This document shows, in pieces, positions 33,778-40,899 of a DNA stretch of 49,271 nt (position 1 is the first letter of the stretch; every line of letters starts with the position of its first letter). The position numbers and the translations under genes were made by a program. The stretch is from a virus. Where the stretch lies: positions 1 to 49,271 of IMG/VR virus record IMGVR_UViG_3300044648_000101, one strand, 5' to 3'. The notes under the pieces were generated by a model, which worked only from the letters and a program-made list of their open reading frames with translations, was not told where the DNA came from and did no database searches.

Positions 33778-35607
33778 ATGCTATCCTTAGACGGAATTTT
33801 AGAGCTACTGAATAACCCTTCATTTAAAGACGGGTATCGGCGCGATGTTCGCATAATGAACTGGCGGCGCATATACTACGTTATGTCACTACACATATCG
33901 GGTATATGTCCCGCTTACCAGTATTTGCGGTATGATGCTGGCGTGTATAACTATACGTGGTGGTATCCGAATGGCGAGGGCTGCTTTGAATGGGAATACC
34001 AATTCTTGTTTGACGCGCAGTTGTTCAGCAGGCACCCACGCGAACCTGAAGTTACCCGCCAATGGAGATTGAGCCAGTATAAGCCATTCACCAAAGCACC
34101 ATTTAAACAGGTTATTCAGGTTACCACGGGCGCACTGTTTCAGGATAGCGGTTACAGCATAACAGTAGATGATCAGGAGGATAATGATTACATTTGGGGA
34201 AATAATTTTCACGGCAAAACATTAGCGCAGTTCTTTGCTGATAAGTTCCAATCTATATGCGAAGACCCTAACGGTTTGTTTGTCGTATTGCCAAAAGAGC
34301 CGTATTACAAAACTACAACAAAACGCATTGAACCTGATGTATGGTTTGTACCTAGCAAGTTTGTACGCTGGCATACTGATGATGAAATAATATTTGAACT
34401 TGATAACATTCACTGGGTCGTTAACCGAGTTGGGTATTTCAGGTTTGCAAAAGATGACAATAAGAAGTTCTATAATCTGGATGCCGATTTCGGCGGTTAC
34501 TATACACATGATTTTGATCATGTGCCTAATTACGTGGCGGGGGGGGTGTGGAACACCAAAGGCTACTACGATAGTTGGCTGGATGCCGCCAAAGCCATTG
34601 CCGATGAGTTCGTTGCCAGTAAATCAGCAGAGCAACTTGTCAATAAAGACGCATCGCACCCTTACACGATTGAAACAGATACCAAGTGCCCAGACTGCGA
34701 ACAGTCAACAGGCTCAATACGGTGGTGCATGGGGTGTAATCATGCCACCTCTAGCTGTTCGTGCGAAAGTCCATCAGTCGAAAACCAACAGCTAAAGGTT
34801 TGCGGTACATGCCGTGGTGAAGGTAGCATAAGCCGCAACCCGGCAGACAGGATTATTGCGCCCGCCGACCAGATGGATAAGGACTTGATTAAGATAGTCA
34901 GTCCAGCGGTTGACATTAATAAGTTCCATGCTGAGAACAACATACACCTCTATGACGAGATGCTTAAGGCGCTGTACCTATATAGGACTGACAAAGCGGA
35001 ATCGGGCGCAGCAAAGGCCATAGATCAGGAATGGAAGTATCAGTTCTTTAGTGCAATCAGCAATGACCTTTTCGGTCGGTTGATTTACCGTGTTCTTCAG
35101 GATATTTTAGCACTACGACATGTATCTGTAAGCAACGGGACGGTAAGGCCAAAACCTACGGATTTTACCATTGTCAAGCCTAGTCAGTTTCAGGTTAAGA
35201 CATCTTTCGACCTGCAAGAAGAGTACAAGGTTGCAAAAGAGAGCGGATTGCCTGCGTACCAGCTTAGCGCGATACTTGCGGACTACAGCGATAAGCGTTT
35301 CGGCGGCAATGATACGTTCCTTAAGAAAGACTTTTATATCAACGCACTGGATAAGATTTCCACTAAGACCGATGCGGACATTCAGATAATGCTATTGAAT
35401 AACGCGATCACACCGCGTGACTATCAGTTCCACGTGGAGCTACCTATGATACTCGATACCATAATAAGGGAGCGCACTCCTGATAATTTTGTGAAGATGT
35501 CATTTGATCAGGTGCAATCAGAGGTTGATAGCAGGTTTACGGCAATGAAACCGATTGCTGTAACTGTTAGGCCTGAAGAAATACTCGAAAACAGGATTAC
35601 GGAATGA
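33778..35607 (+). CDS. Portal protein with inserted zinc-ribbon-like segment
   Basis: 609 residues from ATG 33778 (a TTG one codon upstream is less likely). The position just before the MuF-like and scaffold genes, and mixed alpha/beta blocks with a long helical C-terminal part (FDLQEEYKVAKESGLPAYQL), fit a portal that forms the DNA entry ring. About residues 303-350 hold eight Cys in CPDC, CMGC, CSC and CGTC arrangement with CRGEG, as in DnaJ-type zinc ribbons. A G8 run lies at 34539-34546. Confidence 0.7.
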   Translation: MLSLDGILELLNNPSFKDGYRRDVRIMNWRRIYYVMSLHISGICPAYQYLRYDAGVYNYTWWYPNGEGCFEWEYQFLFDAQLFSRHPREPEVTRQWRLSQYKPFTKAPFKQVIQVTTGALFQDSGYSITVDDQEDNDYIWGNNFHGKTLAQFFADKFQSICEDPNGLFVVLPKEPYYKTTTKRIEPDVWFVPSKFVRWHTDDEIIFELDNIHWVVNRVGYFRFAKDDNKKFYNLDADFGGYYTHDFDHVPNYVAGGVWNTKGYYDSWLDAAKAIADEFVASKSAEQLVNKDASHPYTIETDTKCPDCEQSTGSIRWCMGCNHATSSCSCESPSVENQQLKVCGTCRGEGSISRNPADRIIAPADQMDKDLIKIVSPAVDINKFHAENNIHLYDEMLKALYLYRTDKAESGAAKAIDQEWKYQFFSAISNDLFGRLIYRVLQDILALRHVSVSNGTVRPKPTDFTIVKPSQFQVKTSFDLQEEYKVAKESGLPAYQLSAILADYSDKRFGGNDTFLKKDFYINALDKISTKTDADIQIMLLNNAITPRDYQFHVELPMILDTIIRERTPDNFVKMSFDQVQSEVDSRFTAMKPIAVTVRPEEILENRITE

Positions 35608-35687
35608 TAGACCGCTATGAACTACGCCTACACGCCCTGCTAATGCTATTCCTGCTATGGATATTAATGAACTTCGCGATGAACTGA
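35604..35687 (+). CDS. 27-residue hydrophobic peptide
   Basis: MIDRYELRLHALLMLFLLWI then MNFAMN. ATGA overlap with portal; overlaps the next gene by 31 bases. Coding is uncertain. Confidence 0.3.
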   Translation: MIDRYELRLHALLMLFLLWILMNFAMN

Positions 35688-36529
35688 TACGGCTGTCCGG
35701 GTTGATGGATGGCAGTATTGACGATGTTCAGAATGTATCTACCAATACACAGGAGCGCATTTATCAATTGCTCTTAAGGCGCATTCAGGAGCTTGATTAT
35801 ATAGATGGCAGACTAAACCCAAACCAACCCATTGCTCAAAAGATAGCCAAGATAACAGCAGAAGTTAATGCCATACTAGGTGAAACATACGCGCCGAGAA
35901 TGCTCGATTATCTAGGGGTGTACCAGACCGTTGAGGATAGGAATATAGCGTTGCAGTTGGGGTATAATGAGTTAGTCATAAGCAAGTCACTGTTATCCCC
36001 GGCGCGCAAAGCCATTTACGATCAGGCTGAGTATTATTTAATGGATGGTTTGGCCGATGCGTATGTGCAGCCTGCTAAGTATTTGTTGTTGCAGTCCGTA
36101 ACGAATGGCATATCATTGAAGCAAGCGAAATCACTACTGAAGAACTGGAATGAGGGTAATCTTGCCAATGGCGGTAATTTAACTTCAGGCAGGCCAACGC
36201 CGCGCTTACAATCGTACGCAACCCAGATAGCCCGCGATTCCCTGTATAGCTATTCAGGGACGATTAACGAAATCATTGCAGATAAGTACGAACTAAAGCG
36301 GTTCATCTATCAGGGCGGATTAGTGAAAGACAGCCGGGCATTTTGTAAACACTTGGTATCATTGGACAGAAAGATCGAGTTTAGCGAAGTGCCCGGGCTT
36401 ATCGAAAAGGTGGCAAAGCAGGAAGGTAAATCCTTACCATCTGGAATGATACCGGGTACTACGCAGAAGAATTTCCCTGTTAGGAGGGGAGGTTTTTCTT
36501 GTCAGCACTTAGCTTTTGCGGTTCGATGA
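35657..36529 (+). CDS. MuF-like head morphogenesis protein
   Basis: 290 residues. Helical N-terminal half; the C-terminal part has LQSYATQIARDSLYSYSGTI, KRFIYQGGLVKDSRAFCKHL and GGFSCQHLAFAV, the pattern of SPP1 gp7/Mu F-type minor head proteins. Such proteins sit inside the prohead near the portal. It is the last gene before the accessory island. Confidence 0.82.
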   Translation: MDINELRDELIRLSGLMDGSIDDVQNVSTNTQERIYQLLLRRIQELDYIDGRLNPNQPIAQKIAKITAEVNAILGETYAPRMLDYLGVYQTVEDRNIALQLGYNELVISKSLLSPARKAIYDQAEYYLMDGLADAYVQPAKYLLLQSVTNGISLKQAKSLLKNWNEGNLANGGNLTSGRPTPRLQSYATQIARDSLYSYSGTINEIIADKYELKRFIYQGGLVKDSRAFCKHLVSLDRKIEFSEVPGLIEKVAKQEGKSLPSGMIPGTTQKNFPVRRGGFSCQHLAFAVR

Positions 36530-36672
36530 TTATTGATCTTGTGGTTACCATTGGTTAGGGGGTTAGGTTAGCCTAATTTTGTAAACGTTGGCGCTGTTTT
36601 AGGAATTATGAACGCCTCGAAAGTCTGCCCAAGCCCTTTTTGGGTAATTATATACAAAAAGACACCAAAATA
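36530..36672. other. Island left boundary region, no gene seen
   Basis: AT-rich. Holds a TTAGG/CCTAA hairpin and CCCAA (36628-36632)/TTGGG (36640-36644) without a T-run. No ORF of convincing composition. Probably the junction between the phage head operon and inserted DNA. Confidence 0.5.
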
Positions 36673-36704
36673 TTTGTTTATATGAATTACCTTTTTTACT
36701 TTTG
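36673..36704 (+). promoter_or_regulatory. Promoter of the transposase
   Basis: TTTG (36673-36676), 20-bp spacer, TACTTTTG (36697-36704): an exact host-type TAnnTTTG promoter, different from the TATnTTTAC form of phage promoters. ATG follows at 36723. Confidence 0.85.
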
Positions 36705-36722
36705 AGTATTAACAGGAACAAA

Positions 36723-37685
36723 ATGGATTTCCAATTCAAAAGTTTAGCTCAATTACTTAGGTATTTCAACAATGAGAAAGTTTGCTTTGACTTCTTAGAG
36801 CAACAAATATGGGGTGGCACTCCTGCATGTCCCCATTGCGGTTCTATTCACGTTTATACAAGGAAAAACAGAAGCAAAAAACTTGCCGAACTTGGTATAA
36901 ACGAATACAAATGCGCTGAGAAGGGTTGCAGCAAAAACTTCACAGTTAAGGTTGGTACTATATTCGAAAGCTCAAAGCTTGATCTGCAAATCTGGTTTGC
37001 TGCTATCTGGCTTTGCACTACAACTAGTAAGGGTATCTCATCTGCTAACCTTGCTAAGCAACTTGGCATTACTCAGAAAACAGCATGGTTCGTTTTATCT
37101 CGCATTCGTGAAATGTTTGCACAGACCGCACCGCATATGCTCACAGGCGAAGTTGAGATTGATGAAACTTACGTAGGTGGCAAAGAAGCGAACAAACATA
37201 AATCTAAGCGTATGCCCAAAGGCGCTACGGGTGCAAAGGGTAAAAGCCCTATGGTAGGTCTATTGCAACGTAACGGCAATATGGTATTGCGTGTTATTGA
37301 TGCTGATAAAGCCAATGGCGAAACGATTAAACCAATCGTAAGGCAATTCGTTTGCCCATCAGCAACAATCTACACAGACGGTTTTGGTGCCTATAAAGAC
37401 CTGAATAAAGAGTTTGCAGGACACGGTATTGTGAAGCACGACCAAGGCGAATATGTTAACGGTATCGTTCACACGAATACAATTGAGGGCTTTTGGAGCA
37501 TTATGAAGCGTGGTATTATTGGCGTGTATCACTTTACCAGCCATAAGCATTTGCAGCGTTACTGCAACGAGTATTCATTCAGGTATAACAACCGTGACCT
37601 GGCTTTAAATGCGAAGTTTGGTAAGGCTGTAACCGAGAGCAGAAACGCTAGGATTACTTATAAGCAGCTAATTGAGAAGAAATAA
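36723..37685 (+). CDS. IS1595/ISXO2-like transposase
   Basis: 320 residues from ATG 36723 (the upstream TTG lies in the promoter). N-terminal zinc ribbon CPHC...C...C, HTH-like middle (SSANLAKQLGITQKTAWFVLSRIREM), then the DDE-type catalytic domain: EIDETYVGGKE, TIYTDGFGAY and HTNTIEGFWSIMKRG, closing with YHFTSHKHLQRYCNEYSFRYNNR. This is the ISXO2 group. It appears full length. Ends of an IS are not certain: an inverted TTACCTTTT/AAAAGGTAA pair (36687-36695, 37687-37695) flanks the gene but overlaps promoter and terminator. Confidence 0.9.
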   Translation: MDFQFKSLAQLLRYFNNEKVCFDFLEQQIWGGTPACPHCGSIHVYTRKNRSKKLAELGINEYKCAEKGCSKNFTVKVGTIFESSKLDLQIWFAAIWLCTTTSKGISSANLAKQLGITQKTAWFVLSRIREMFAQTAPHMLTGEVEIDETYVGGKEANKHKSKRMPKGATGAKGKSPMVGLLQRNGNMVLRVIDADKANGETIKPIVRQFVCPSATIYTDGFGAYKDLNKEFAGHGIVKHDQGEYVNGIVHTNTIEGFWSIMKRGIIGVYHFTSHKHLQRYCNEYSFRYNNRDLALNAKFGKAVTESRNARITYKQLIEKK

Positions 37686-37686
37686 G

Positions 37687-37713
37687 AAAAGGTAAGCGGC
37701 CTGCTTACCTTTT
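37687..37713. terminator. Bidirectional terminator
   Basis: Perfect 11-bp stem AAAAGGTAAGC (37687-37697)/GCTTACCTTTT (37703-37713) with loop GGCCT. It lies between the + strand transposase and the - strand gene pair, with A/T tracts on both arms, so it can stop transcripts from both sides. Confidence 0.85.
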
Positions 37714-37974
37714 CCCATATTTATCTTTAAAGTGGTTGAACCGCTTTTCTTCGTGCTGTACACAGTCGGGATACGGAATTGCTAACGTTGATGATGCGTG
37801 CATTACTTGATAATCTGCGACTTCCCTGTCATCAATCGGCAGGTCAACATATACATACCGATTATTCGTAGGGTTGACGAATTTTATCTGTCTTGCCGTT
37901 ACATTTACTCCCTCAATGGCTTCTTGTTTGCAACCGTGGACTTTCAACCAATCCACAAAGGTTTCTCTTGTCAT
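37705..37974 (-). CDS. Partner of HicB-like protein, candidate toxin
   Basis: 89 residues: TRETFVDWLKVHGCKQEAIEGVN, ARQIKFVNPTNNRYVYVDLPID, C-terminal HEEKRFNHFKDKYGKR. Its start overlaps the HicB-like stop by 4 bases. Size, basic tail and position suggest a toxin partner, but the HicA signature (G-S-H in a short dsRBD-like fold) is not seen. The stop lies within the terminator hairpin. Confidence 0.6.
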   Translation of the reverse strand: MTRETFVDWLKVHGCKQEAIEGVNVTARQIKFVNPTNNRYVYVDLPIDDREVADYQVMHASSTLAIPYPDCVQHEEKRFNHFKDKYGKR

Positions 37975-38222
37975 GCAATAACCATGTTTACAGGCTTGGT
38001 AATATAATCTACATGATCCATGTAGCTCTTAATCACCTCTTCTTTCCTATCCTGTAACATGACTTGAAACAAGTTATACAAATTCCCTTGAGCTTCCTCA
38101 ACAGAATCACCACAAGCTATTGCTTCAGGAAACTCTGCGAAAAAAGCCGAAAATTGCCCCGTCCTTTCATCAGGAACAATAATCCCGGTTAGTTCCAGTT
38201 TGAAGTTTAGTAGAGCGTTCAT
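37971..38222 (-). CDS. HicB-like antitoxin domain protein
   Basis: 83 residues. ELTGIIVPDERTGQFSAFFAEFPEAIACGDSVEEAQGNLYNLFQ is the HicB partial RNase H-like fold (UPF0150). No C-terminal ribbon-helix-helix or HTH DNA-binding domain is present, unlike most HicB antitoxins; the tail ends KPVNMVIA. It would neutralise the downstream partner by binding. Confidence 0.75.
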   Translation of the reverse strand: MNALLNFKLELTGIIVPDERTGQFSAFFAEFPEAIACGDSVEEAQGNLYNLFQVMLQDRKEEVIKSYMDHVDYITKPVNMVIA

Positions 38223-38315
38223 ATACGTTTGTTTGACTAAATATATACAAAATTATACCAAAACTTCGTACCAGACTAATTATTGCATAAATATTAAGAA
38301 ATCATTTTACGGACA

Positions 38316-38349
38316 TTTGAGCCTTGTTATTAAAAAAATGTATCTTTAC
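38316..38349 (+). promoter_or_regulatory. Promoter of the island RNA
   Basis: TTTG (38316-38319), 21-bp spacer, TATCTTTAC (38341-38349), same -7 as the early promoter. It points away from the HicB-like gene into a region with no ORF. Confidence 0.65.
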
Positions 38350-38352
38350 TAA

Positions 38353-38531
38353 AGCAAAACAACCCCCGCCCATCACTTACGTCTAATGGGAAACCGCAAA
38401 TGAGGCGGCTGATGAGCGAGGTTCAAAGCACATACTTTGATGCTCTTATTGTTTTGTTGCTGCGCTAACAGCTATTTACAAATCATTCTTAAACCGCTCG
38501 GGCTGCAACCTTTGAGCGGTTTAAATTTTTT
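38353..38531 (+). ncRNA. Structured RNA candidate, about 175 nt
   Basis: Starts just after a TATCTTTAC promoter and ends at an intrinsic terminator. A 10-bp closing stem (38353-38362 with 38449-38458; CAAAACAA/TTGTTTTG core) encloses CCGCC (38366-38370)/GGCGG (38404-38408) and a hairpin GAGC...TCAAAG-CACATA-CTTTGA..GCTC (38414-38445). The terminator is AAACCGCTC (38491-38499)/GAGCGGTTT (38514-38522) plus T6. No known RNA family is recognised. No ORF here. Could be an antisense or regulatory RNA for the HicB-like pair or TnpA operon. Confidence 0.6.
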
Positions 38532-38601
38532 CGGCATAGTAGTCGCGATCTTTTTCCTTTTTGTTGTCGTATTCCGGCTTTAAGAAGCCTGAATTAAAAA
38601 T

Positions 38602-38622
38602 ACTACCGGCTACAAGCCGGTA
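38602..38622 (-). terminator. Hairpin after the TnpA operon
   Basis: CTACCGGC TACAA GCCGGTAG, perfect 8-bp stem. On the - strand it is followed by TATTTTTAAT, so it can terminate the TnpA operon. It could also be the subterminal hairpin of an IS200-like element, which TnpA recognises as single strand. Confidence 0.75.
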
Positions 38623-38636
38623 GATTTGGTTACGGC

Positions 38637-38855
38637 TCAAGCCGTCTTAAGTTCATTAAAGTGATTGATAGCTTCGCGAACACAACCAGAAAAAATGCGG
38701 TTGTCTGCCATGCTTGCCCGATACGTCCCTATGGCGGCATAGGTGTGTACCTCATCCTCATCATCGGGCCGCTCAAATACATCAACCAATGTATCGGGGT
38801 GAAGCAGTGTGAAATATCGCATTAGGTCTGCTAAGTCTTCAATTTTCGTTATCAT
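38637..38855 (-). CDS. Hypothetical gene coupled to TnpA
   Basis: 72 residues: MITKIEDLADLMRYFTLLHP, acidic centre (FERPDDEDEVHTYAAIG), SGCVREAINHFNELKTA. Its ATG overlaps the TnpA stop by 4 bases, so it is translated with it. No relatives of IS200 accessory genes are known to me. Family unknown. Confidence 0.7.
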   Translation of the reverse strand: MITKIEDLADLMRYFTLLHPDTLVDVFERPDDEDEVHTYAAIGTYRASMADNRIFSGCVREAINHFNELKTA

Positions 38856-39286
38856 ACTTTAGAGATTTTAAAGTCATCGTCTTGTACCGTGACGTCCTGA
38901 TTGTCGATATACTGCATTATCATTTCATCAGTGATATTACCGCTACTACAGGCGAAGTAGCCACGCGCCCACAGGTGTTGACCCCAGAACTGCTTTTGCA
39001 GCTCTCTAAAGGCAAACAGGAGCTTGCGCGATGATTTACCCTTGATGAATTGCATTAGCTGGCTAATGCTGATATTGGGAGGAACGCTAACGAACAGGTG
39101 TATGTGATCTTGCGATACATGCCCTTTGATTATCTCAACGTCATTTGCCTTACATATCTCCCTTATTAAATCGCGCGTCTTTTCAGCTATTACGCCTTGC
39201 AAAACCTTCTTACGATACTTGGTTATCCATACAAGGTGATACTTCAGGTCATATACGCTGTGAGCGGTCTTTCTATAGTTTTGCAT
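38852..39286 (-). CDS. tnpA: IS200/IS605-family Y1 transposase TnpA
   Basis: 144 residues, normal length. HUH motif QDHIHLFVSVPP, catalytic Tyr in MQYIDNQD near the C-terminus, and RGYFACSSGNITDEMI. These enzymes move single-stranded DNA by recognising end hairpins. Here the gene overlaps ORFs on both sides in one operon, not the usual stand-alone arrangement. No TnpB is present. Start MQNYRKTAHSVYDLKYHLVW is typical, and all catalytic residues seem intact. Confidence 0.95.
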   Translation of the reverse strand: MQNYRKTAHSVYDLKYHLVWITKYRKKVLQGVIAEKTRDLIREICKANDVEIIKGHVSQDHIHLFVSVPPNISISQLMQFIKGKSSRKLLFAFRELQKQFWGQHLWARGYFACSSGNITDEMIMQYIDNQDVTVQDDDFKISKV

Positions 39287-39470
39287 CTTTCAGCATTTTT
39301 TTAATTGCAGTACGAATTGCTTTGTTTTCTTCCTTGGTAAACTCAGTAGGATTGCCCCTGCCGTTTTTGCCTCGTATTTTGTGTTTATAGCTCTTTATCT
39401 CTGGCAGATAGTCACGGAAGAAGGCATCTGCTTTAATGTAATTCCATATCATAAGCGGGAATTTAAACAT
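39273..39470 (-). CDS. 65-residue basic protein in TnpA operon
   Basis: MFKFPLMIWNYIKADAFFRD, then KSYKHKIRGKNGRGNPTEFTKEENKAIRTAIKKMLKDAKL: a basic, helical C-terminal half, maybe nucleic-acid binding. Overlaps TnpA by 14 bases and the upstream stop in TAATG. Family unknown. Confidence 0.7.
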   Translation of the reverse strand: MFKFPLMIWNYIKADAFFRDYLPEIKSYKHKIRGKNGRGNPTEFTKEENKAIRTAIKKMLKDAKL

Positions 39471-39880
39471 TAAGCAGCAACCTTTACACCGTACCTCTTA
39501 ATGGTATACTCATTCGCCGCGCTAATCTTTGGCAAAACCATAGGAGAAATGCCGTTCTTTTGCGCTATCATTTCGCGCCACGTCTCAACCTGTTCGCACC
39601 GCGCAGCATAGTCCCTTATCATCTGCAAGCATTCGCCTTTAGTGACACAGAATATATCCCAACGCTCAACGCCCGTAGCATCATACAGCTTTTCAGCAGC
39701 AGCGTAATTCACTATGAAGTTATCTTCTACACACAGGAAGTATCTGTACTTCTTATCCGCAAGCATATTGTATGCTTCGCTGACGATCTCGCAAATGTCA
39801 AACTTTACGCCGTTGACAAATTCGGTAACCACTGATGGGGCAACGGTAGCAGAAGGGTAACTCATAGCCATAACTTTCAT
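39470..39880 (-). CDS. First gene of TnpA operon, hypothetical
   Basis: 136 residues from the ATG at 39880; an upstream GTG overlaps the promoter and is rejected. MKVMAMSYPSATVAPSVVTEFVNGVKFD, then a mixed alpha/beta body with YFLCVEDNF and CEQVETWREMIAQKNGISPMVLPKISAANEYTIKRYG. The C-terminal part could contain an HTH, which would make it the natural autorepressor, but this is not clear. Family unknown. Confidence 0.72.
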   Translation of the reverse strand: MKVMAMSYPSATVAPSVVTEFVNGVKFDICEIVSEAYNMLADKKYRYFLCVEDNFIVNYAAAEKLYDATGVERWDIFCVTKGECLQMIRDYAARCEQVETWREMIAQKNGISPMVLPKISAANEYTIKRYGVKVAA

Positions 39881-39891
39881 CGTTTGTTGCA

Positions 39892-39923
39892 CAAAGATAG
39901 TGTAACTTTATCGTTACACCAAA
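39892..39923 (-). promoter_or_regulatory. Promoter of TnpA operon with palindromic spacer
   Basis: On the - strand: TTTG (39923-39920), 20-bp spacer, TATCTTTG (39899-39892): an exact consensus. The spacer is wholly GTGTAACGATAAAGTTACAC (39900-39919), a perfect 7-bp inverted repeat with 6-bp loop, and so a strong operator candidate. Its half-site GTGTAAC equals the core of the repeats at 17561-17812. Confidence 0.85.
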
Positions 39924-39992
39924 CACTATAGAAATATATTATCAAAAATGGCTTCCCTATAGATTTATGTTATACATCTGTAACTGAAGTCT

Positions 39993-40006
39993 TCGCCTAA
40001 AGGCGA
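39993..40006. repeat. Small hairpin, possible IS200-type end
   Basis: TCGCC TAAA GGCGA. No T-run follows on the - strand, so it is not an obvious terminator of the gene at 40012. A short hairpin upstream of tnpA and another downstream (38602) is the layout of IS200/IS605 ends. If real, the element would be about 1.4 kb and carry three extra genes. Confidence 0.35.
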
Positions 40007-40011
40007 GGGTT

Positions 40012-40308
40012 TTAGACCCCGAAAGGGACAATAACATGCTCATCTTCGTTCAATTCTTCTGATTGCACTTCTTTTGCGCCTAATTCGAAGTCAATGTCAG
40101 GCCCGTTGATCGCGGGTATCTTTACAACCTCTTTTTTGGGTTTGTCGTTGTTTTCTGCTATCAGGTTATTCATTGAATCCCAAAGGCCAAACCCAAACCC
40201 TTTAAGGATATTCATTGGGGCTTTCTCGACGATGCTTAAGAATTCAAATTCATTTGCTGGCCTGTACTCAAAATCTAACTGATACGTCCTTTCAAACTGG
40301 GGTGTCAT
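40012..40308 (-). CDS. Hypothetical acidic protein
   Basis: 98 residues: MTPQFERTYQLDFEYRPANE, central ILKGFGFGLWDSMNNLIAENN, acidic C-terminus (KEVQSEELNEDEHVIVPFGV). Separate from the TnpA operon by the region with the palindromic promoter. Family unknown. Confidence 0.65.
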   Translation of the reverse strand: MTPQFERTYQLDFEYRPANEFEFLSIVEKAPMNILKGFGFGLWDSMNNLIAENNDKPKKEVVKIPAINGPDIDFELGAKEVQSEELNEDEHVIVPFGV

Positions 40309-40394
40309 AATCTTTATTTCTTCTGGATTATGCTCGTTTAGGTAATTGATTAATTATTTCATATTCTTTATTGGTTTAGATACTTGTTAATGGT

Positions 40395-40577
40395 TTATTT
40401 CAACCCGTCCCTCATTACCTTAATAGCTACATCCTGTATCTTCATTTTCTTGCCTGTGCTTCGCAGCCGTTCTTGTTCTTTTACTATGTCCGCATGTAGA
40501 TCAGCAGGCAAACGCAACACGCAATGAACAAAGTCCTTTATTTCTTCGCTGCGACGGGTGTATTGTCTAGTAGGCAT
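40395..40577 (-). CDS. Small ribbon-helix-helix-like protein
   Basis: 60 residues: YTRRSEEIKDFVHCVLRLPADLHADIVKEQERLRSTGKKMKIQDVAIKVMRDGLK. The strand (VHCVLRLP) followed by two helices is the RHH pattern seen in Arc/CopG-type repressors. It is likely a local regulator of island promoters. Confidence 0.7.
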   Translation of the reverse strand: MPTRQYTRRSEEIKDFVHCVLRLPADLHADIVKEQERLRSTGKKMKIQDVAIKVMRDGLK

Positions 40578-40639
40578 TGTTAGTAAATTTTAAGATTAGG
40601 GTCAACGGTTAATATAGGCATCACTTAGGTTTACTTCTT

Positions 40640-40810
40640 TCATATCTTCTGCTTTTTAGCCCAGTCGTTAATGATATGAAGCGTAGCCTCAACTAAACCT
40701 ACCTTCCGCCTCTTTTCTTTACTCATCTCAAGTGATTTATTGAATACTATTTCATAGGTCGCATCGGGTAATTTTATGTTCATGTTTTTACCTGATATAT
40801 TTTGTGGCAT
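40640..40810 (-). CDS. Small ribbon-helix-helix-like protein, second copy
   Basis: 56 residues from ATG 40810. NMNIKLPDATYEIVFNKSLEMSKEKRRKVGLVEATLHIINDWAKKQ again shows strand plus two helices. The longer frame from 40879 overlaps the promoter and is not favoured. Confidence 0.65.
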   Translation of the reverse strand: MPQNISGKNMNIKLPDATYEIVFNKSLEMSKEKRRKVGLVEATLHIINDWAKKQKI

Positions 40811-40835
40811 ATTGGTACGGTTAGTTATTGAAAAA

Positions 40836-40866
40836 TAAAGGTACTTATTGTTATTGATAAATACAA
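40836..40866 (-). promoter_or_regulatory. Promoter of island regulators
   Basis: On the - strand: TTG (40866-40864), 20-bp spacer, TACCTTTA (40843-40836), 25 bases before the ATG at 40810. It lies next to the start of the + strand head operon at 40900, so the two transcription units diverge here. Confidence 0.55.
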
Positions 40867-40899
40867 GGTATAATTTCACACTATAAAATATTCTCTTAC

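Noticed and set aside
34539-34546. Run of eight G in the portal gene with an open frame at 34394-34795
   Set aside because: The overlapping frame has shadow-like composition; the portal frame continues normally.
38391-38420. CTGATGAG and GAAAC near each other, like a hammerhead ribozyme core
   Set aside because: Order and connecting stems do not fit any hammerhead permutation; the bases are explained by the RNA stems described.
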